Below are positions 38,945 to 51,989 of a DNA stretch of 64,000 bases, piece by piece. The DNA comes from Euonymus europaeus (lineage: Eukaryota > Streptophyta > Magnoliopsida > Celastrales > Celastraceae), in NCBI GenBank assembly GCA_963580455.1, contig OY756966.1, positions 13,643,001 to 13,707,000 of the forward strand, in the 5' to 3' direction. The notes under the pieces were generated by a model. The model did no database searches. It was given only the letters and a program-made list of their open reading frames with translations, and was not told the origin of the DNA. The position numbers were made by a program, and so were the translations under genes. Each line of letters starts with the position of its first letter. Positions within the stretch are counted from its first letter, which is position 1.

Positions 38945-41110
38945 TGACATAGAAGAACAATAAAAAGTCTATCCCGAGCAACTTTGATAGTCCGAAGTTT
39001 CTCAACTCTCTCTATGGAGGAGCTTTTAACTGTTTTATCCATTTGTCATGAAAAGTTGGTGTTTTGGCATCGAAACAATGTAGGAAGCTTATACTCGTAA
39101 AATTTGACATAGAAGAACAATAAAAAGTCTATCCCGAGCAACTTTGATAGTCCGAAGTTGCTCAACTCTCTCTATGGAGGAGCTTTTAACGGTTTTGTCC
39201 ATTTGTCAGAGAAAGTTGGTGTTTTGGCATCGAAATAATGTGGGAAGCTTATACTTGTAAAATTTCACATAGAAGAACAATAAAAAGTCTAGGCCGAGCA
39301 ACTTTGAAAGTTTAAAGTTGCTCAACTCTCTCTACCGAGGAGCTTTTAACGGTTTTGTTCATTTGTCATAGAAAGTTGGTGTTTTGGCATCGAAATAATG
39401 TAGGAAGCTTATACTCGTAAAAATTGACATAGAAGAATAATAAAAAGTCTATCCCAAGCAACTTTCATAGTCCGAAGTTGCTCAACTCTCTCTATGGAGG
39501 AGCTTTTAACGGTTTTGTCCATTTGTCAATGAAAGTTGGTGTTTTGTCATCGAAATAATCTAGGAAGCTTATACTCATAAAATTTGACATATAAGAACAA
39601 TAGAAAGTCTATCCCGAGAAACTTTGATAGTCCGAAGTTGCTCAACTCTCTCTATTGAGGAGCTCTTAACGGTTTTGTCCAATTGTCATAGAAAGTTGTT
39701 GTTTTGGCATTGAAACATTGTAGGAAGCTTATACTCGTAAAAGTTGACATAGAAGAACAATAAAAAGTCTATCCCGAGCAATTTTGATAGTCCGAAGTTG
39801 CTCAACTCTCTCAATGGAGGAGCTTTTTACGGTTTTGTCTATTTGTCATAGAAACTTGGTGTTTTGGCATCGAAATAATGTAGGAAGCTTATACTCGTAA
39901 AAGTTGACATAAAAGAACAATAAAAAGTCTATCCCGAGCAACTTTCACAGTCCGAAGTTGCTCAACTCTCTCTATGGAGGAGCTTTTAACGGTTTTGTCA
40001 ATTTGTCAGTGAAAGTTGGTGTTTTTTCATCGAAATAATCTAGGAAGCTTATACTCCTAAAATTTGACACATAAGAACAATAGAAAGTCTATCCCGAGAA
40101 ACTTTGATAGTCCGAAGTTGCTCAACTCTCTCTATAGAGGAGCTTTTAACAGTTTTATCCATTTGTCATGGAAAGTTGGTGTTTTGGCATCGAAACAATG
40201 TAGGAAGCTTATACTCATAAAATTTGACATAGAAGAACAAAAAAAAGTCTATCCCGAGCAATTTTCACAGTCCGAAGTTGCTCAACTCTCTCTATGGAGG
40301 AGCTTTTAACTGTTTTATCCATTTGTCATGAAAAGTTGGTGTTTTGGCATCGAAACAATGTAGGAAGCTTATACTCGTAAAATTTGACATAGAAGAACAA
40401 TAAAAAGTCTATCCCGAGCAACTTTCACAGTCCGAAGTTGGTCAACTCTCTCTATGGAGGAGCTTTTAACGGTTTTGTCCATTTGTCAGAGAAAGTTGGT
40501 GTTTTGGCATCGAAATAATGTAGGAAGCTTATACTCGTAAAATTTAAAATAGAAGAACAACAAAAAGTCTATCCCGAGCAATTTTGATTGTCCGAAGTTG
40601 CTCAACTCTCTCAATGGAGGAGCTTTTAACGGTTTTGTCTTTTTGTCATAGAAAGTTGGTGTTTTGGCATCGAAATAATGTACGAAGCTTATACTCATAA
40701 AAGTTGACATAGAAGAACAATAAAAAGTCTATCCCGAGCAACTTTGATAGTCCGAAGTTGCTCAACTCTCTCTATGGAGGAGCTCTTAACGGTTTTGTCC
40801 ATTTGTCATAAAAAGTTGGTGTTTTGGCCTCGAAATAATCTATGAAGCTTATACTCGTAAAATTTCAAATATGAGAACAATCAAAATTAAACACCGAGCA
40901 ACTTTGATGGTTCGAAGTTGCTTAACTCTCTCTATGGAGGAGCTTTTAACGGTTTTGTCCATTTGTCATTGAAAGTTGGTGTTTTGGCATCGAAATAATG
41001 TAGGAAGCTTATACTCGTAAAATTTGACATAGAAGAACAATAAAAAGTCTATCCCGAGCAACTTTGATAGTCCGAAGTTGCTCAACTCTCTCTATGGAGG
41101 AGCTTTTAAC
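37161..41110 (+). repeat. 2,080-bp (13-monomer) duplication
   Basis: The segment 37,161-39,030 recurs at 39,241-41,110. Shared marks: TGTGGGAAGC, GTTTTGTTCATTTG, GAGCTTTTTACGG, GTTTTTTCATCG and AACAAAAAAAAGTC. Single changes include AAAGTAGCTC versus AAAGTTGCTC and GGCGTCG versus GGCCTCG. Between the copies (39,031-39,240) lies a short stretch of TTTTATCC-type monomer. Confidence 0.75.
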
Positions 41111-41164
41111 GGTTTTGTCCATTTGTCATAGAAAGTTGGTGTTTTGGCATCGAAATAATGTAGG
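41005..41164 (+). repeat. Reference monomer, identical to the hand consensus
   Basis: This 160-bp copy equals the consensus I read from the array. Numbering from the HindIII A: HindIII site at 1-6; CpG at 12-13, 51-52, 69-70, 106-107 and 147-148; inverted repeat arms GAGCAACTT (52-60) and AAGTTGCTC (71-79) around a 10-base loop; a pyrimidine run CTCTCTCT (82-89) followed by purine-rich GGAGGAG (92-98). G+C is 59 of 160. No start codon opens a long frame. Monomer positions quoted elsewhere use this numbering. Confidence 0.93.
41056..41083. other. Short dyad (inverted repeat) in the reference monomer
   Basis: Arms of 9 bp, GAGCAACTT and AAGTTGCTC, are perfect reverse complements separated by 10 bases (TGATAGTCCG). 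The same dyad is present in most monomers. Arm substitutions occur (for example GAGAAACTT in one recurrent type, AAGTTGTTC in another), but the loop changes far more often: GATAGTCC, CACAGTCC, GATGGTCC, GATCGTCC, GATTGTCC and others. Short dyads that can form cruciforms are reported for centromeric satellites lacking CENP-B boxes; whether this one does so is inference. Confidence 0.8.
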
Positions 41165-44100
41165 AAGCTTATACTTGTAAAATTTCACATAGAAGAACAA
41201 TAAAAAGTCTAGGCCGAGCAACTTTGAAAGTTTAAAGTTGCTCAACTCTCTCTACCGAGGAGCTTTTAACGGTTTTGTTCATTTGTCATAGAAAGTTGTT
41301 GTTTTGGCATCGAAATAATGTAGGAAGCTTATACTCGTAAAAATTGACATAGAAGAATAATAAAAAGTCTATCCCAAGCAACTTTCACAGTCCGAAGTTG
41401 CTAAACTCTCTCTATGGAGGAGCTTTTAACGGTTTTGTCCATTTGTCAATGAAAGTTGGTGTTTTGTAATCGAAATAATCTCGGAAGCTTATACTCCTAA
41501 AATTTGACATATAAGAACAATAGAAAGTCTATCCCGAGAAACTTTGATAGTCCGAAGTTGCTCAACTCTCTCTATGGAGGAGCTTTTAACAGTTTTATCC
41601 ATTTGTCATGGAAAGTTGGTGTTTTGGCATCGAAACAATGTAGGAAGCTTATACTCGTAAAATTTGACATAGAAGAACAATAAAAAGTCTATCCCGAGCA
41701 ACTTTCACAGTCCGAAGTTGCTCAACTCTCTTTATGGAGGAGCTTTTAACTGTTTTATCCATTTGTCATGGAAAGTTGGTGTTTTGGCATCGAAACAATG
41801 TAGGAAGCTTATACTCGTAAAATTTGAGATAGAAGAACAATAAAAAGTCTATCCCGAGCAACTTTCACAGTCCGAAGTTGCTCAACTCTCTCTATGGAGG
41901 AGCTTTTAACGGTTTTGTCCATTTGTCAGAGAAAGTTGGTGTTTTGGCATCGAAATAATGTAGGAAGCTTATACTCGTAAAATTTGACATAGAAGAACAA
42001 CAAAAAGTCTATCCCGAGCAATTTTGATTGTCCGAAGTTGCTCAACTCTCTCAATGGAGGAGCTTTTAACGGTTTTGTCTTTTTGTCATAGAAAGTTGGT
42101 GTTTTGGCATCGAAATAATGTACGAAGCTTATACTCGTAAAAGTTGACATAGAAGAACAATAAAAAGTCTATCCCGAGCAACTTTGATAGTCCGAAGTTG
42201 CTCAACTCTCTCTATGGAGGAGCTCTTAATGGTTTTGTCCATTTGTCATAAAAAGTTGGTATTTTGGCGTCGAAATAATCTATGAAGCTTATACTCGTAA
42301 AATTTCACATATGAGAACAATCAAAATTATACACCGAGCAACTTGGATGGTTCGAAGTTGCTTAACTCTCTCTATGGAGGAGCTTTTAACGGTTTTGTCC
42401 ATTTGTCATAGAAAGTTGGTGTTTTGGCATCGAAATAATGTAGGAAGCTTATACTCGTAAAATTTGACATAGAAGAACAATAAAAATTCTATCCCGAGCA
42501 ACTTTGATAGTCCGAAGTTGCTCAACTCTCTCTATGGAGGAGCTTTTAACGGTTTTTTCCATTTGTCATAGAAAGTTGGTGTTTTGGCATTGAAATAATG
42601 TAGGAAGCTTATACTTGTAAAATTTCACATAGAAGAACAATAAAAAGTCTAGGCCGAGCAACTTTGAAAGTTCAAAGTTTCTCAACTCTCTCTACCGAGG
42701 AGCTTTTAACGGTTTTGTCCATTTGTCATAGAAAGTTGGTGTTTTGGCATCAAAATATTGTACGAAGCTTATACTCGTAAAAATTGACATAGAAGAACAA
42801 TAAAAAGTCTATCCCAAGCAACTTTCACAGTCCGAAGTTGCTCAACTCTCTCTATGGAGGAGCTTTTAACGGTTTTGTCCATTTGTCATAGAAAGTTGGT
42901 GTTTTGGCATCGAAATAATGTAGGAAGCTTATACTCGTAAAATTTGACATAGAAGAACAATAAAAAGTCTATCCCGAGCAACTTTCACAGTCCGAAGTTG
43001 CTCAACTCTCTCTATGGAGGAGCTTTTAACGGTTTTGTCCATTTGTCATAGAAAGTTGGTGTTTTGGCATCGAAATAATGTAGGAAGCTTATACTCGTAA
43101 AATTTGACATAGAAGAACAATAAAAAGTCTATCCCGAGCAACTTTCACAGTACGAAGTTGCTCAACTCTCTCTATGGAGGAGCTTTTAACGGTTTTGTCC
43201 ATTTGTCATAGAAAGTTGGTGTTTTGGCATCGAAATAATGTCGGAAGCTTATACTTGTAAAATTTCACATAGAAGAACAATAAAAGTCTAGGCCGAGCAA
43301 CTTTGAAAGTTCAAAGTTGCTCAACTGTCTCTACCGAGGAGCTTTTAACGGTTTTGTTCATTTGTCATAGAAAGTTGGTGTTTTGGCATCGAAATAATGT
43401 AGGAAGCTTATACTCGTAAAAAAATTGACATAGAAGACTAATAAAAAGTCTATCCCAAGCAACTTTCACAGTCCGAAGTTGCTCAACTCTCTCTATGCAG
43501 GAGCTTTTAACGGTTTTGTCCATTTGTCAATGAAAGTTGGTGTTTTGTCATCGAAATAATCTCGGAAGCTTATACTCCTAAAATTTGACATATAAGAACA
43601 ATAGAAAGTCTATCCCGAGATACTTTGATAGTCTGAAGTTGCTCAACTCTCTCTATGGAGGAGCTTTTAACAGTTTTATCCATTTGTCATGGAAAGTTGG
43701 TGTTTTGGCATCGAAACAATGTAGGAAGCTAATACTCGTAAAATTTGACATAGAAGAACAATAAAAAGTCTATCCCGAGCAACTTTCACAGTCCGAAGTT
43801 GCTCAACTCTCTCTATGGAGGAGCTTTTTACGGTTTTGTCCATTTGTCGTAGAAAGTTGGTGTTTTGGCATCGAAATAATGTCGGAAGCTTATACTTGTA
43901 AAATTTCACATAGAAGAACAATAAAAGTCTAGGCCGAGCAACTTTGAAAGTTCAAAGTTGTTCAACTCTCTCTACCGAGGAGCTTTTAACGGTTTTGTTC
44001 ATTTGTCATAGAAAGTTGGTGTTTTGGCATCGAAATAATGTAGGAAGCTTATACTCGTAAAAATTGACATAGAAGAATAATAAAAAGTCTATCCCAAGCA

Positions 44101-46123
44101 ACTTTCACACTCCGAAGTTGCTCAACTCTCTCTATGGAGGAGCTTTTAACGGTTTTTTCCATTTGTCGTAGAAAGTTGGTGTTTTGGCATCGAAATAATG
44201 TCGGAAGCTTATACTTGTAAAATTTCACATAGAAGAACAATAAAAGTCTAGGCCGAGCAACTTTGAAAGTTCAAAGTTGCTCAACTCTCTCTACCGAGGA
44301 GCTTTTAACGGTTTTGTTCATTTGTCATAGAAAGTTGGTGTTTTGGCATCGAAATAATGTAGGAAGCTTATACTCGTAAAAATTGACATAGAAGAATAAT
44401 AAAAAGTCTATCCCAAGCAACTTTCACACTCCGAAGTTGCTCAACTCTCTCTATGGAGGAGCTTTTAACGGTTTTGTCCATTTGTCAATGAAAGTTGGTG
44501 TTTTGTCATCGAAATAATCTCGGAAGCTTATACTCCTAAAATTTGACATATAAGAACAATAGAAAGTCTATCCCGAGATATTTTGATAGTCTGAAGTTGC
44601 TCAACTCTCTCTATGGAGGAGCTTTTAACAGTTTTATCCATTTGTCATGGAAAGTTGGTGTTTTGGCATCGAAACAATGTAGGAAGCTTATACTCGTAAA
44701 ATTTGACATAGAAGAACAATAAAAAGTCTATCCCGAGCAACTTTCACAGTCCGAAGTTGCTCAACTCTCTCTATGGAGGAGCTTTTAACTGTTTTATCCA
44801 TTTGTCGTGGAAAGTTGGTGTTTTGGCATCGAAACAATGTAGGAAGCTTATACTCGTAAAATTTGACATAGAAGAACAATAAAAAGTCTATCCCGAGCAA
44901 CTTTCACAGTCCGAAGTTGCTCAACTCTCTCTATGGAGGAGCTTTTAACGGTTTTGTCCATTTGTCAGAGAAAGTTGGTGTTTTGGCATCGAAATAATGT
45001 AGGAAGCTTATACTCGTAAAATTTGACATAGAAGAACAAGAAAAAGTCTATCCCGAGCAATTTTGATTGTCCGAAGTTGCTCAACTCTCTCAATGGAGGA
45101 GCTTTTAACGGTTTTGTCTTTTTGTCATAGAAAGTTGGTGTTTTGGCATCGAAATAATGTACGAAGCTTATACTCGTAAAATTTGACATAGAAGAACAAT
45201 AAAAAGTCTATCCCGAGCAACTTTGATAGTCCGAAGTTGCTCAACTCTCTCTATGGAGGAGCTCTTAACGGTTTTGTCCATTTGTCAAAAAAAGTTGGTG
45301 TTTTGTCGTCGAAATAATCTATGAAGCTTATACTCGTAAAATTTCACATATGAGAACAATCAAAATTATACACCGAGCAACTTGGATGGTTCGAAGTTGC
45401 TTAACTCTCTCTATGGAGGAGCTTTTAACGGTTTTGTCCATTTGTCATAGAAAGTTGGTGTTTTGGCATCGAAACAATATTGAAAGCTTATACTCGTAAA
45501 ATTTGAAATAGAAGAACAACAAAAAGTCTATCCCGAGCAATTTTGATTGTCCGAAGTTGCTCAACTCTCTCAATGGAGGAGCTTTTAACGGTTTTGTCTT
45601 TTTGTCATAGAAAGTTGGTGTTTTGGCATCGAAATAATGTACGAAGCTTATACTCGTAAAAGTTGACATAGAAGAACAATAAAAAGTCTATCCCGAGCAA
45701 CTTTGATAGTCCGAAGTTGCTCAACTCTCTCTATGGAGGAGCTCTTAACGGTTTTGTCCATTTGTCATAAAAAGTTGGTGTTTTGGCGTCGAAATAATCT
45801 TTGAAGCTTATACTCGTAAAATTTCACATATGAGAACAATCAAAATTAAACACCGAGCAACTTTGATGGTTCGAAGTTGCTTAACTCTCTCTATGGAGGA
45901 GCTTTTAACGGTTTTGTCCATTTGGTATAGAAAGTTGTTGTTTTGGCATCGAAATAATGTACGAAGCTTATACTCGTAAAATTTGACATAGAAGAACAAT
46001 AAAAAGTCTATCCCGAGCAACATTGATAGTCCGAAGTTGCTCAACTCTCTCTATGGTGGAGCTTTTAACGGTTTTGTCCATTTGTCATAGAAAGTTGGTG
46101 TTTTGGCATCGAAATAATGTCGG

Positions 46124-48042
46124 AAGCTTATACTTGTAAAATTTCACATAGAAGAACAATAAAAGTCTAGGGCGAGCAACTTTGAAAGTTCAAAGTTGCT
46201 CAACTCTCTCTACCGAGGAGCTTTTAACGGTTTTGTTCATTTGTCATAGAAAGTTGGTGTTTTGGCATCGAAATAATGTAGGAAGCTTATACTCGTAAAA
46301 ATTGACATAGAAGAATAATAAAAAGTCTATCCCAAGCAACTTTCACAGTCCGAAGTTGCTCAACTCTCTCTATGGAGGAGCTTTTAACGGTTTTGTCCAT
46401 TTGTCAATGAAAGTTGGTGTTTTGTCATCGAAATAATCTCGGAAGCTTATACTCCTAAAATTTGACATATAAGAACAATAGAAAGTCTATCCCGAGATAC
46501 TTTGATAGTCTAAAGTTGCTCAACTCTCTCTATGGAGGAGCTTTTAACAGTTTTATCCATTTGTCATGGAAAGTTGGTGTTTTGGCATCGAGACAATGTA
46601 GGAAGCTTATACTCGTAAAATTTGACATAGAAGAACAATAAAAAGTCTATCCCGAGCAACTTTCACAGTCCGAAGTTGCTCAACTCTCTCTATGGAGGAG
46701 CTTTTAACTGTTTTATCCATTTGTCGTGGAAAGTTGGCGTTTTGTCATCGAAACAATGTAGGAAGCTTATACTCGTAAAATTTCACATAGAAGAACAATA
46801 GAAAGTCTAGGCCGAGCAACTTTGAAAGTTCAAAGTTGCTCAACTATCTCTACCGAGGAGCTTTTAACGGTTTTGTTCATTTGTCATAGAAAGTTGGTGT
46901 TTTGGCATCGAAATAATGTAGGAAGCTTATACTCGTAAAAATTGACATAGAAGAATAATAAAAAGTCTATCCCAAGCAACTTTCACAGTCCGAAGTTGCT
47001 CAACTCTCTCTATGGAGGAGCTTTTAACGGTTTTGTCCATTTGTCAATGAAAGTTGGTGTTTTGTCATCGAAATAATCTCGGAAGCTTATACTCCTAAAA
47101 TTTGACATATAAGAACAATATAAAGTCTATCCCGAGATACTTTGATAGTCTGAAGTTGCTCAACTCTCTCTATGGAGGAGCTTTTAACAGTTTTATCCAT
47201 TTGTCATGGAAAGTTGGTGTTTTGGCATCGAGACAATGTAGGAAGCTTAAACTCGTAAAATTTGACATAGAAGAACAATAAAAAGTCTATCCCGAGCAAC
47301 TTTCACAGTCCGAAGTTGCTCAACTCTCTCTATGGAGGAGCTTTTAACTGTTTTATCCATTTGTCGTGGAAAGTTGGTGTTTTGTCATCGAAACAATGTA
47401 GGAAGCTTATACTCGTAAAATTTCACATAGAAGAACAATAAAAAGTCTAGGCCGAGCAACTTTGAAAGTTCAAAGTTGTTCAACTCTCTCTACCGAGGAG
47501 CTTTTAACGGTTTTGTTCATTTGTCATAGAAAGTTGGTGTTTTGGCATCGAAATAATGTAGGAAGCTTATACTCGTAAAAATTGACATAGAAGAATAATA
47601 AAAAGTCTATCCCAAGCAACTTTCACAGTCCGAAGTTGCTCAACTCTCTCTATGGAGGAGCTTTTAACGGTTTTGTCTATTTATCAATGAAAGTTGGTGT
47701 TTTGTCATCGAAATAATCTCGGAAGCTTATACTCCTAAAATTTGACATATAAGAACAATAGAAAGTCTATCCCGAGAAACTTTGATAGTCCGAAGTTGCT
47801 CAACTCTCTCTATGGAGGAGCTTTTAACAGTTTTATCCATTTGTCATGGAAAGTTGGTGTTTTGGCATCGAAACAATGTATGAAGCTTCTACTCGTAAAA
47901 TTTGACATAGAAGAACAATAAAAAGTCTATCCCGAGCAACTTTCACAGTCCGAAGTTGCTCAACTCTCTCTATGGAGGAGCTTTTAACTGTTTTATCCAT
48001 TTGTCATGGAAAGTTGGTGTTTTGGCATCGAAACAATGTAGG
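46124..48042 (+). repeat. Three 4-monomer (about 640-bp) B-C-D-E type units
   Basis: Type B (TTTCACATAG with AAAGTTCAAAG) returns at 46,124, 46,763 and 47,403. In the first two units the order is B, C, D (CTCCTAAAA), then a CGAGACAATG-linked monomer. The first unit is 639 bp because of a missing A in AATAAAAGTC. The matching series in the later copy starts at 60,041, 60,680 and 61,320. Confidence 0.7.
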
Positions 48043-51000
48043 AAGCTTATACTCGTAAAATTTGACATAGAAGAACAACAAAAAGTCTATCCTGAGCAAT
48101 TTTGATTGTCTGAAGTTGCTCAACTCTCTCAATGGAGGAGCTTTTAACGGTTTTGTCTTTTTGTCATAGAAAGTTGGCGTTTTGGCATCGAAATAATGTA
48201 CGAAGCTTATACTCGTAAAAGTTGACATAGAAGAACAATAAAAAGTCTATCCCGAGCAGCTTTGATAGTCCGAAGTTGCTCAACTCTCTCTATGGAGGAG
48301 CTCTTAACGGTTTTGTCCATTTGTCATAAAAAGTTGGTGTTTTGGCGTCGAAATAATCTATGAAGCTTATACTCGTAAAATTTCACATATGAGAACAATC
48401 AAAATTATACACCGAGCAACTTGGATGGTTCGAAGTTGCTTAACTCTCTCTATGGAGGAGCTTTTAACGGTTTTGTCAATTTGTCATAGAAAGTTGGTGT
48501 TTTGGCATCGAAATAATGTAGGAAGCTTATAGTCGTAAAATTTGACATAGAAGAACAATAAAAAGTCTATCCCGAGCAACTTTGATAGTCCGAAGTTGCT
48601 CAACTCTCTCTATGGAGGAGCTTTTAACGGTTTTGTCCATTTGTCATAGAAAGTTGGTGTTTTGGCATCGAAATAATGTAGGAAGCTTATACTCGTAAAA
48701 TTTGACATAGAAGAAAAACAAAAAGTCTATCCCGAGCAACTTTGATTGTCCGAAGTTGCTCAACTCTCTCTACCGAGGAGCTTTTAACGGTTTTGTCCAT
48801 TTGTCATAGAAAGTTGGTGTTTTGGCATCAAAATATTGTACGAAGCTTATACTCGTAAAAATTGACATAGAAGAACAATAAAAAGTCTATCCCGAGCAAC
48901 TTTCACAGTCCGAAGTTGCCCAACTCTCTCTATGGAGGAGCTTTTAACGGTTTTGTCCATTTGTCATAGAAAGTTGGTGTTTTGGCATCGAAATAATGTA
49001 GGAAGCTTATACTCGTAAAATTTGACATAGAAGAACAATAAAAAGTCTATCCCGAGCAACTTTGATCGTCCGAAGTTGCTCAACTCTCTCTATGGAGGAG
49101 CTTTTAACGGTTTTGTCCATTTGTCATAGAAAGTTGGTGTTTTGGCATCGAAATAATGTAGGAAGCTTATACTCGTAAAATTTGACATAGAAGAACAATA
49201 AAAAGTCTATCCCGAGCAACTTTGATAGTCCGAAGTTGCTCAACTCTCTCTATGGAGGAGCTTTTAACGGTTTTGTCCATTTGTCATAGAAAGTTGGTGT
49301 TTTGGCATCGAAATAATGTGGGAAGCTTATACTTGTAAAATTTCACATAGAAGAACAATAAAAAGTCTCGGCCGAGCAACTTTGAAAGTTCAAAGTTGCT
49401 CAACTCTCTCTACCGAGGACCTTTTAACGGTTTCGTTCATTTGTCATAGAAAGTTGGTGTTTTGGCATCGAAATAATGTAGGAAGCTTATACTCGTAAAA
49501 ATTGACATAGAAGAATAATAAAAAGTCTATCCCAAGCAACTTTCACAGTCCGAAGTTGCTCAACTCTCTCAATGGAGGAGCTTTTTACGGTTTTGTCTAT
49601 TTGTCATAGAAACTTGGTGTTTTGGCATCGAAATAATGTAGGAAGCTTATACTCGTAAAAGTTGACATAAAAGAACAATAAAAAGTCTATCCCGAGCAAC
49701 TTTCACAGTCCGAAGTTGCTCAACTCTCTCTATGGAGGAGCTTTTAACGGTTTTGTCAATTTGTCAGTGAAAGTTGGTGTTTTTTCATCGAAATAATCTA
49801 GGAAGCTTATACTCCTAAAATTTGACACATAAGAACAATAGAAAGTCTATCCCGAGAAACTTTGATAGTCCGAAGTTGCTCAACTCTCTCTATAGAGGAG
49901 CTTTTAACAGTTTTATCCATTTGTCATGCAAAGTTGGTGTTTTGGCATCGAAACAATGTAGGAAGCTTATACTCATAAAATTTGACATAGAAGAACAAAA
50001 AAAAGTCTATCCCGAGCAATTTTCACAGTCCAAAGTTGCTCAACTCTCTCTATGGAGGAGCTTTTAACTGTTTTATCCATTTGTCATGAAAGGTTGGTGT
50101 TTTGGCATCGAAACAATGTAGGAAGCTTATACTCGTAAAATTTGACATAGAAGAACAATAAAAAGTCTATCCCGAGCAACTTTCACAGTCCGAAGTTGGT
50201 CAACTCTCTCTATAAAGGAGCTTTTAACGGTTTTGTCCATTTGTCAGAGAAAGTTGGTGTTTTGGCATCGAAATAATGTAGGAAGCTTATACTCGTAAAA
50301 TTTAAAATAGAAGAACAACAAAAAGTCTATCCCGAGCAATTTTGATTGTCCGAAGTTGCTCAACTCTCTCAATGGAGGAGCTTTTAACGGTTTTGTCTTT
50401 TTGTCATAGAAAGTTGGTGTTTTGGCATCGAAATAATGTACGAAGCTTATACTCATAAAAGTTGACATAGAAGAACAATAAAAAGTCTATCCCGAGCAAC
50501 TTTGATAGTCCGAAGTTGCTCAACTCTCTCTATGGAGGAGCTCTTAACGGTTTTGTCCATTTGTCATAAAAAGTTGGTGTTTTGGCCTCGAAATAATCTA
50601 TGAAGCTTATACTCGTAAAATTTCAAATATGAGAACAATCAAAATTAAACACCTAGCAACTTTGATGGTTCGAAGTTGCTTAACTCTCTCTATGGAGGAG
50701 CTTTTAACGGTTTTGTCCATTTGTCATTGAAAGTTGGTGTTTTGGCATCGAAATAATGTAGGAAGCTTATACTCGTAAAATTTGACATAGAAGAACAATA
50801 AAAAGTCTATCCCGAGCAACTTTGATAGTCCGAAGTTGCTCAACTCTCTCTATGGAGGAGCTTTTAACGGTTTTGTCCATTTGTCATAGAAAGTTGGTGT
50901 TTTGGCATCGAAATAATGTAGGAAGCTTATACTTGTAAAATTTCACATAGAAGAACAATAAAAAGTCTAGGCCGAGCAACTTTGAAAGTTTAAAGTTGCT

Positions 51001-51989
51001 CAACTCTCTCTACCGAGGAGCTTTTAACGGTTTTGTTCATTTGTCATAGAAAGTTGTTGTTTTGGCATCGAAATAATGTAGGAAGCTTATACTCGTAAAA
51101 ATTGACATAGAAGAATAATAAAAAGTCTATCCCAAGCAACTTTCACAGTCCGAAGTTGCTAAACTCTCTCTATGGAGGAGCTTTTAACGGTTTTGTCCAT
51201 TTGTCAATGAAAGTTGGTGTTTTGTAATCGAAATAATCTCGGAAGCTTATACTCCTAAAATTTGACATATAAGAACAATAGAAAGTCTATCCCGAGAAAC
51301 TTTTATAGTCCGAAGTTGCTCAACTCTCTCTATGGAGGAGCTTTTAACAGTTTTATCCATTTGTCATGGAAAGTTGGTGTTTTGGCATCGAAACAATGTA
51401 GGAAGCTTATACTCGTAAAATTTGACATAGAAGAACAATAAAAAGTCTATCCCGAGCAACTTTCACAGTCCGAAGTTGCTCAACTCTCTTTATGGAGGAG
51501 CTTTTAACTGTTTTATCCATTTGTCATGGAAAGTTGGTGTTTTGGCATCGAAACAATGTAGGAAGCTTATACTCGTAAAATTTGAGATAGAAGAACAATA
51601 AAAAGTCTATCCCGAGCAACTTTCACAGTCCGAAGTTGCTCAACTCTCTCTATGGAGGAGCTTTTAACGGTTTTGTCCATTTGTCAGAGAAAGTTGGTGT
51701 TTTGGCATCGAAATAATGTAGGAAGCTTATACTCGTAAAATTTGACATAGAAGAACAACAAAAAGTCTATCCCGAGCAATTTTGATTGTCCGAAGTTGCT
51801 CAACTCTCTCAATGGAGGAGCTTTTAACGGTTTTGTCTTTTTGTCATAGAAAGTTGGTGTTTTGGCATCGAAATAATGTACGAAGCTTATACTCGTAAAA
51901 GTTGACATAGAAGAACAATAAAAAGTCTATCCCGAGCAACTTTGATAGTCCGAAGTTGCTCAACTCTCTCTATGGAGGAGCTCTTAATG

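Larger units (their letters stand above)
39802..49559 (+). repeat. About 9.76-kb segment, first copy
   Basis: This segment is re-read in the same order from about 49,560 to the window end. Private marks found in both: GGCCTCG (40,826 and 50,584), TTGTAATCG (41,465 and 51,223), TTGCTAAACTC (41,398 and 51,156), GTAAAAAAATTGAC (43,416 and 53,494), GAAGCTAATACTCG (43,725 and 53,803), CTTTGAAGC (45,799 and 59,716), CGAGACAATG (46,589 and 60,506) and CTTATAGTCG (48,527 and 63,244). Confidence 0.82.

Noticed and set aside
41024..41052. TTGACA followed by an AT-rich stretch, resembling a bacterial -35 element
   Set aside because: At 17 bp spacing the next hexamer is GTCTAT, a poor -10, and the motif is simply part of every monomer. 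Nothing downstream is a gene.
29476..50067. Plus-strand open frames of 60 and 81 codons at 29,476, 30,302, 37,158, 37,984, 40,064, 49,316 and 49,822
   Set aside because: They are the sense-strand counterpart of the same effect, copied by the 7,682-, 2,080- and 9,758-bp duplications. They are unrelated to any protein family I know.
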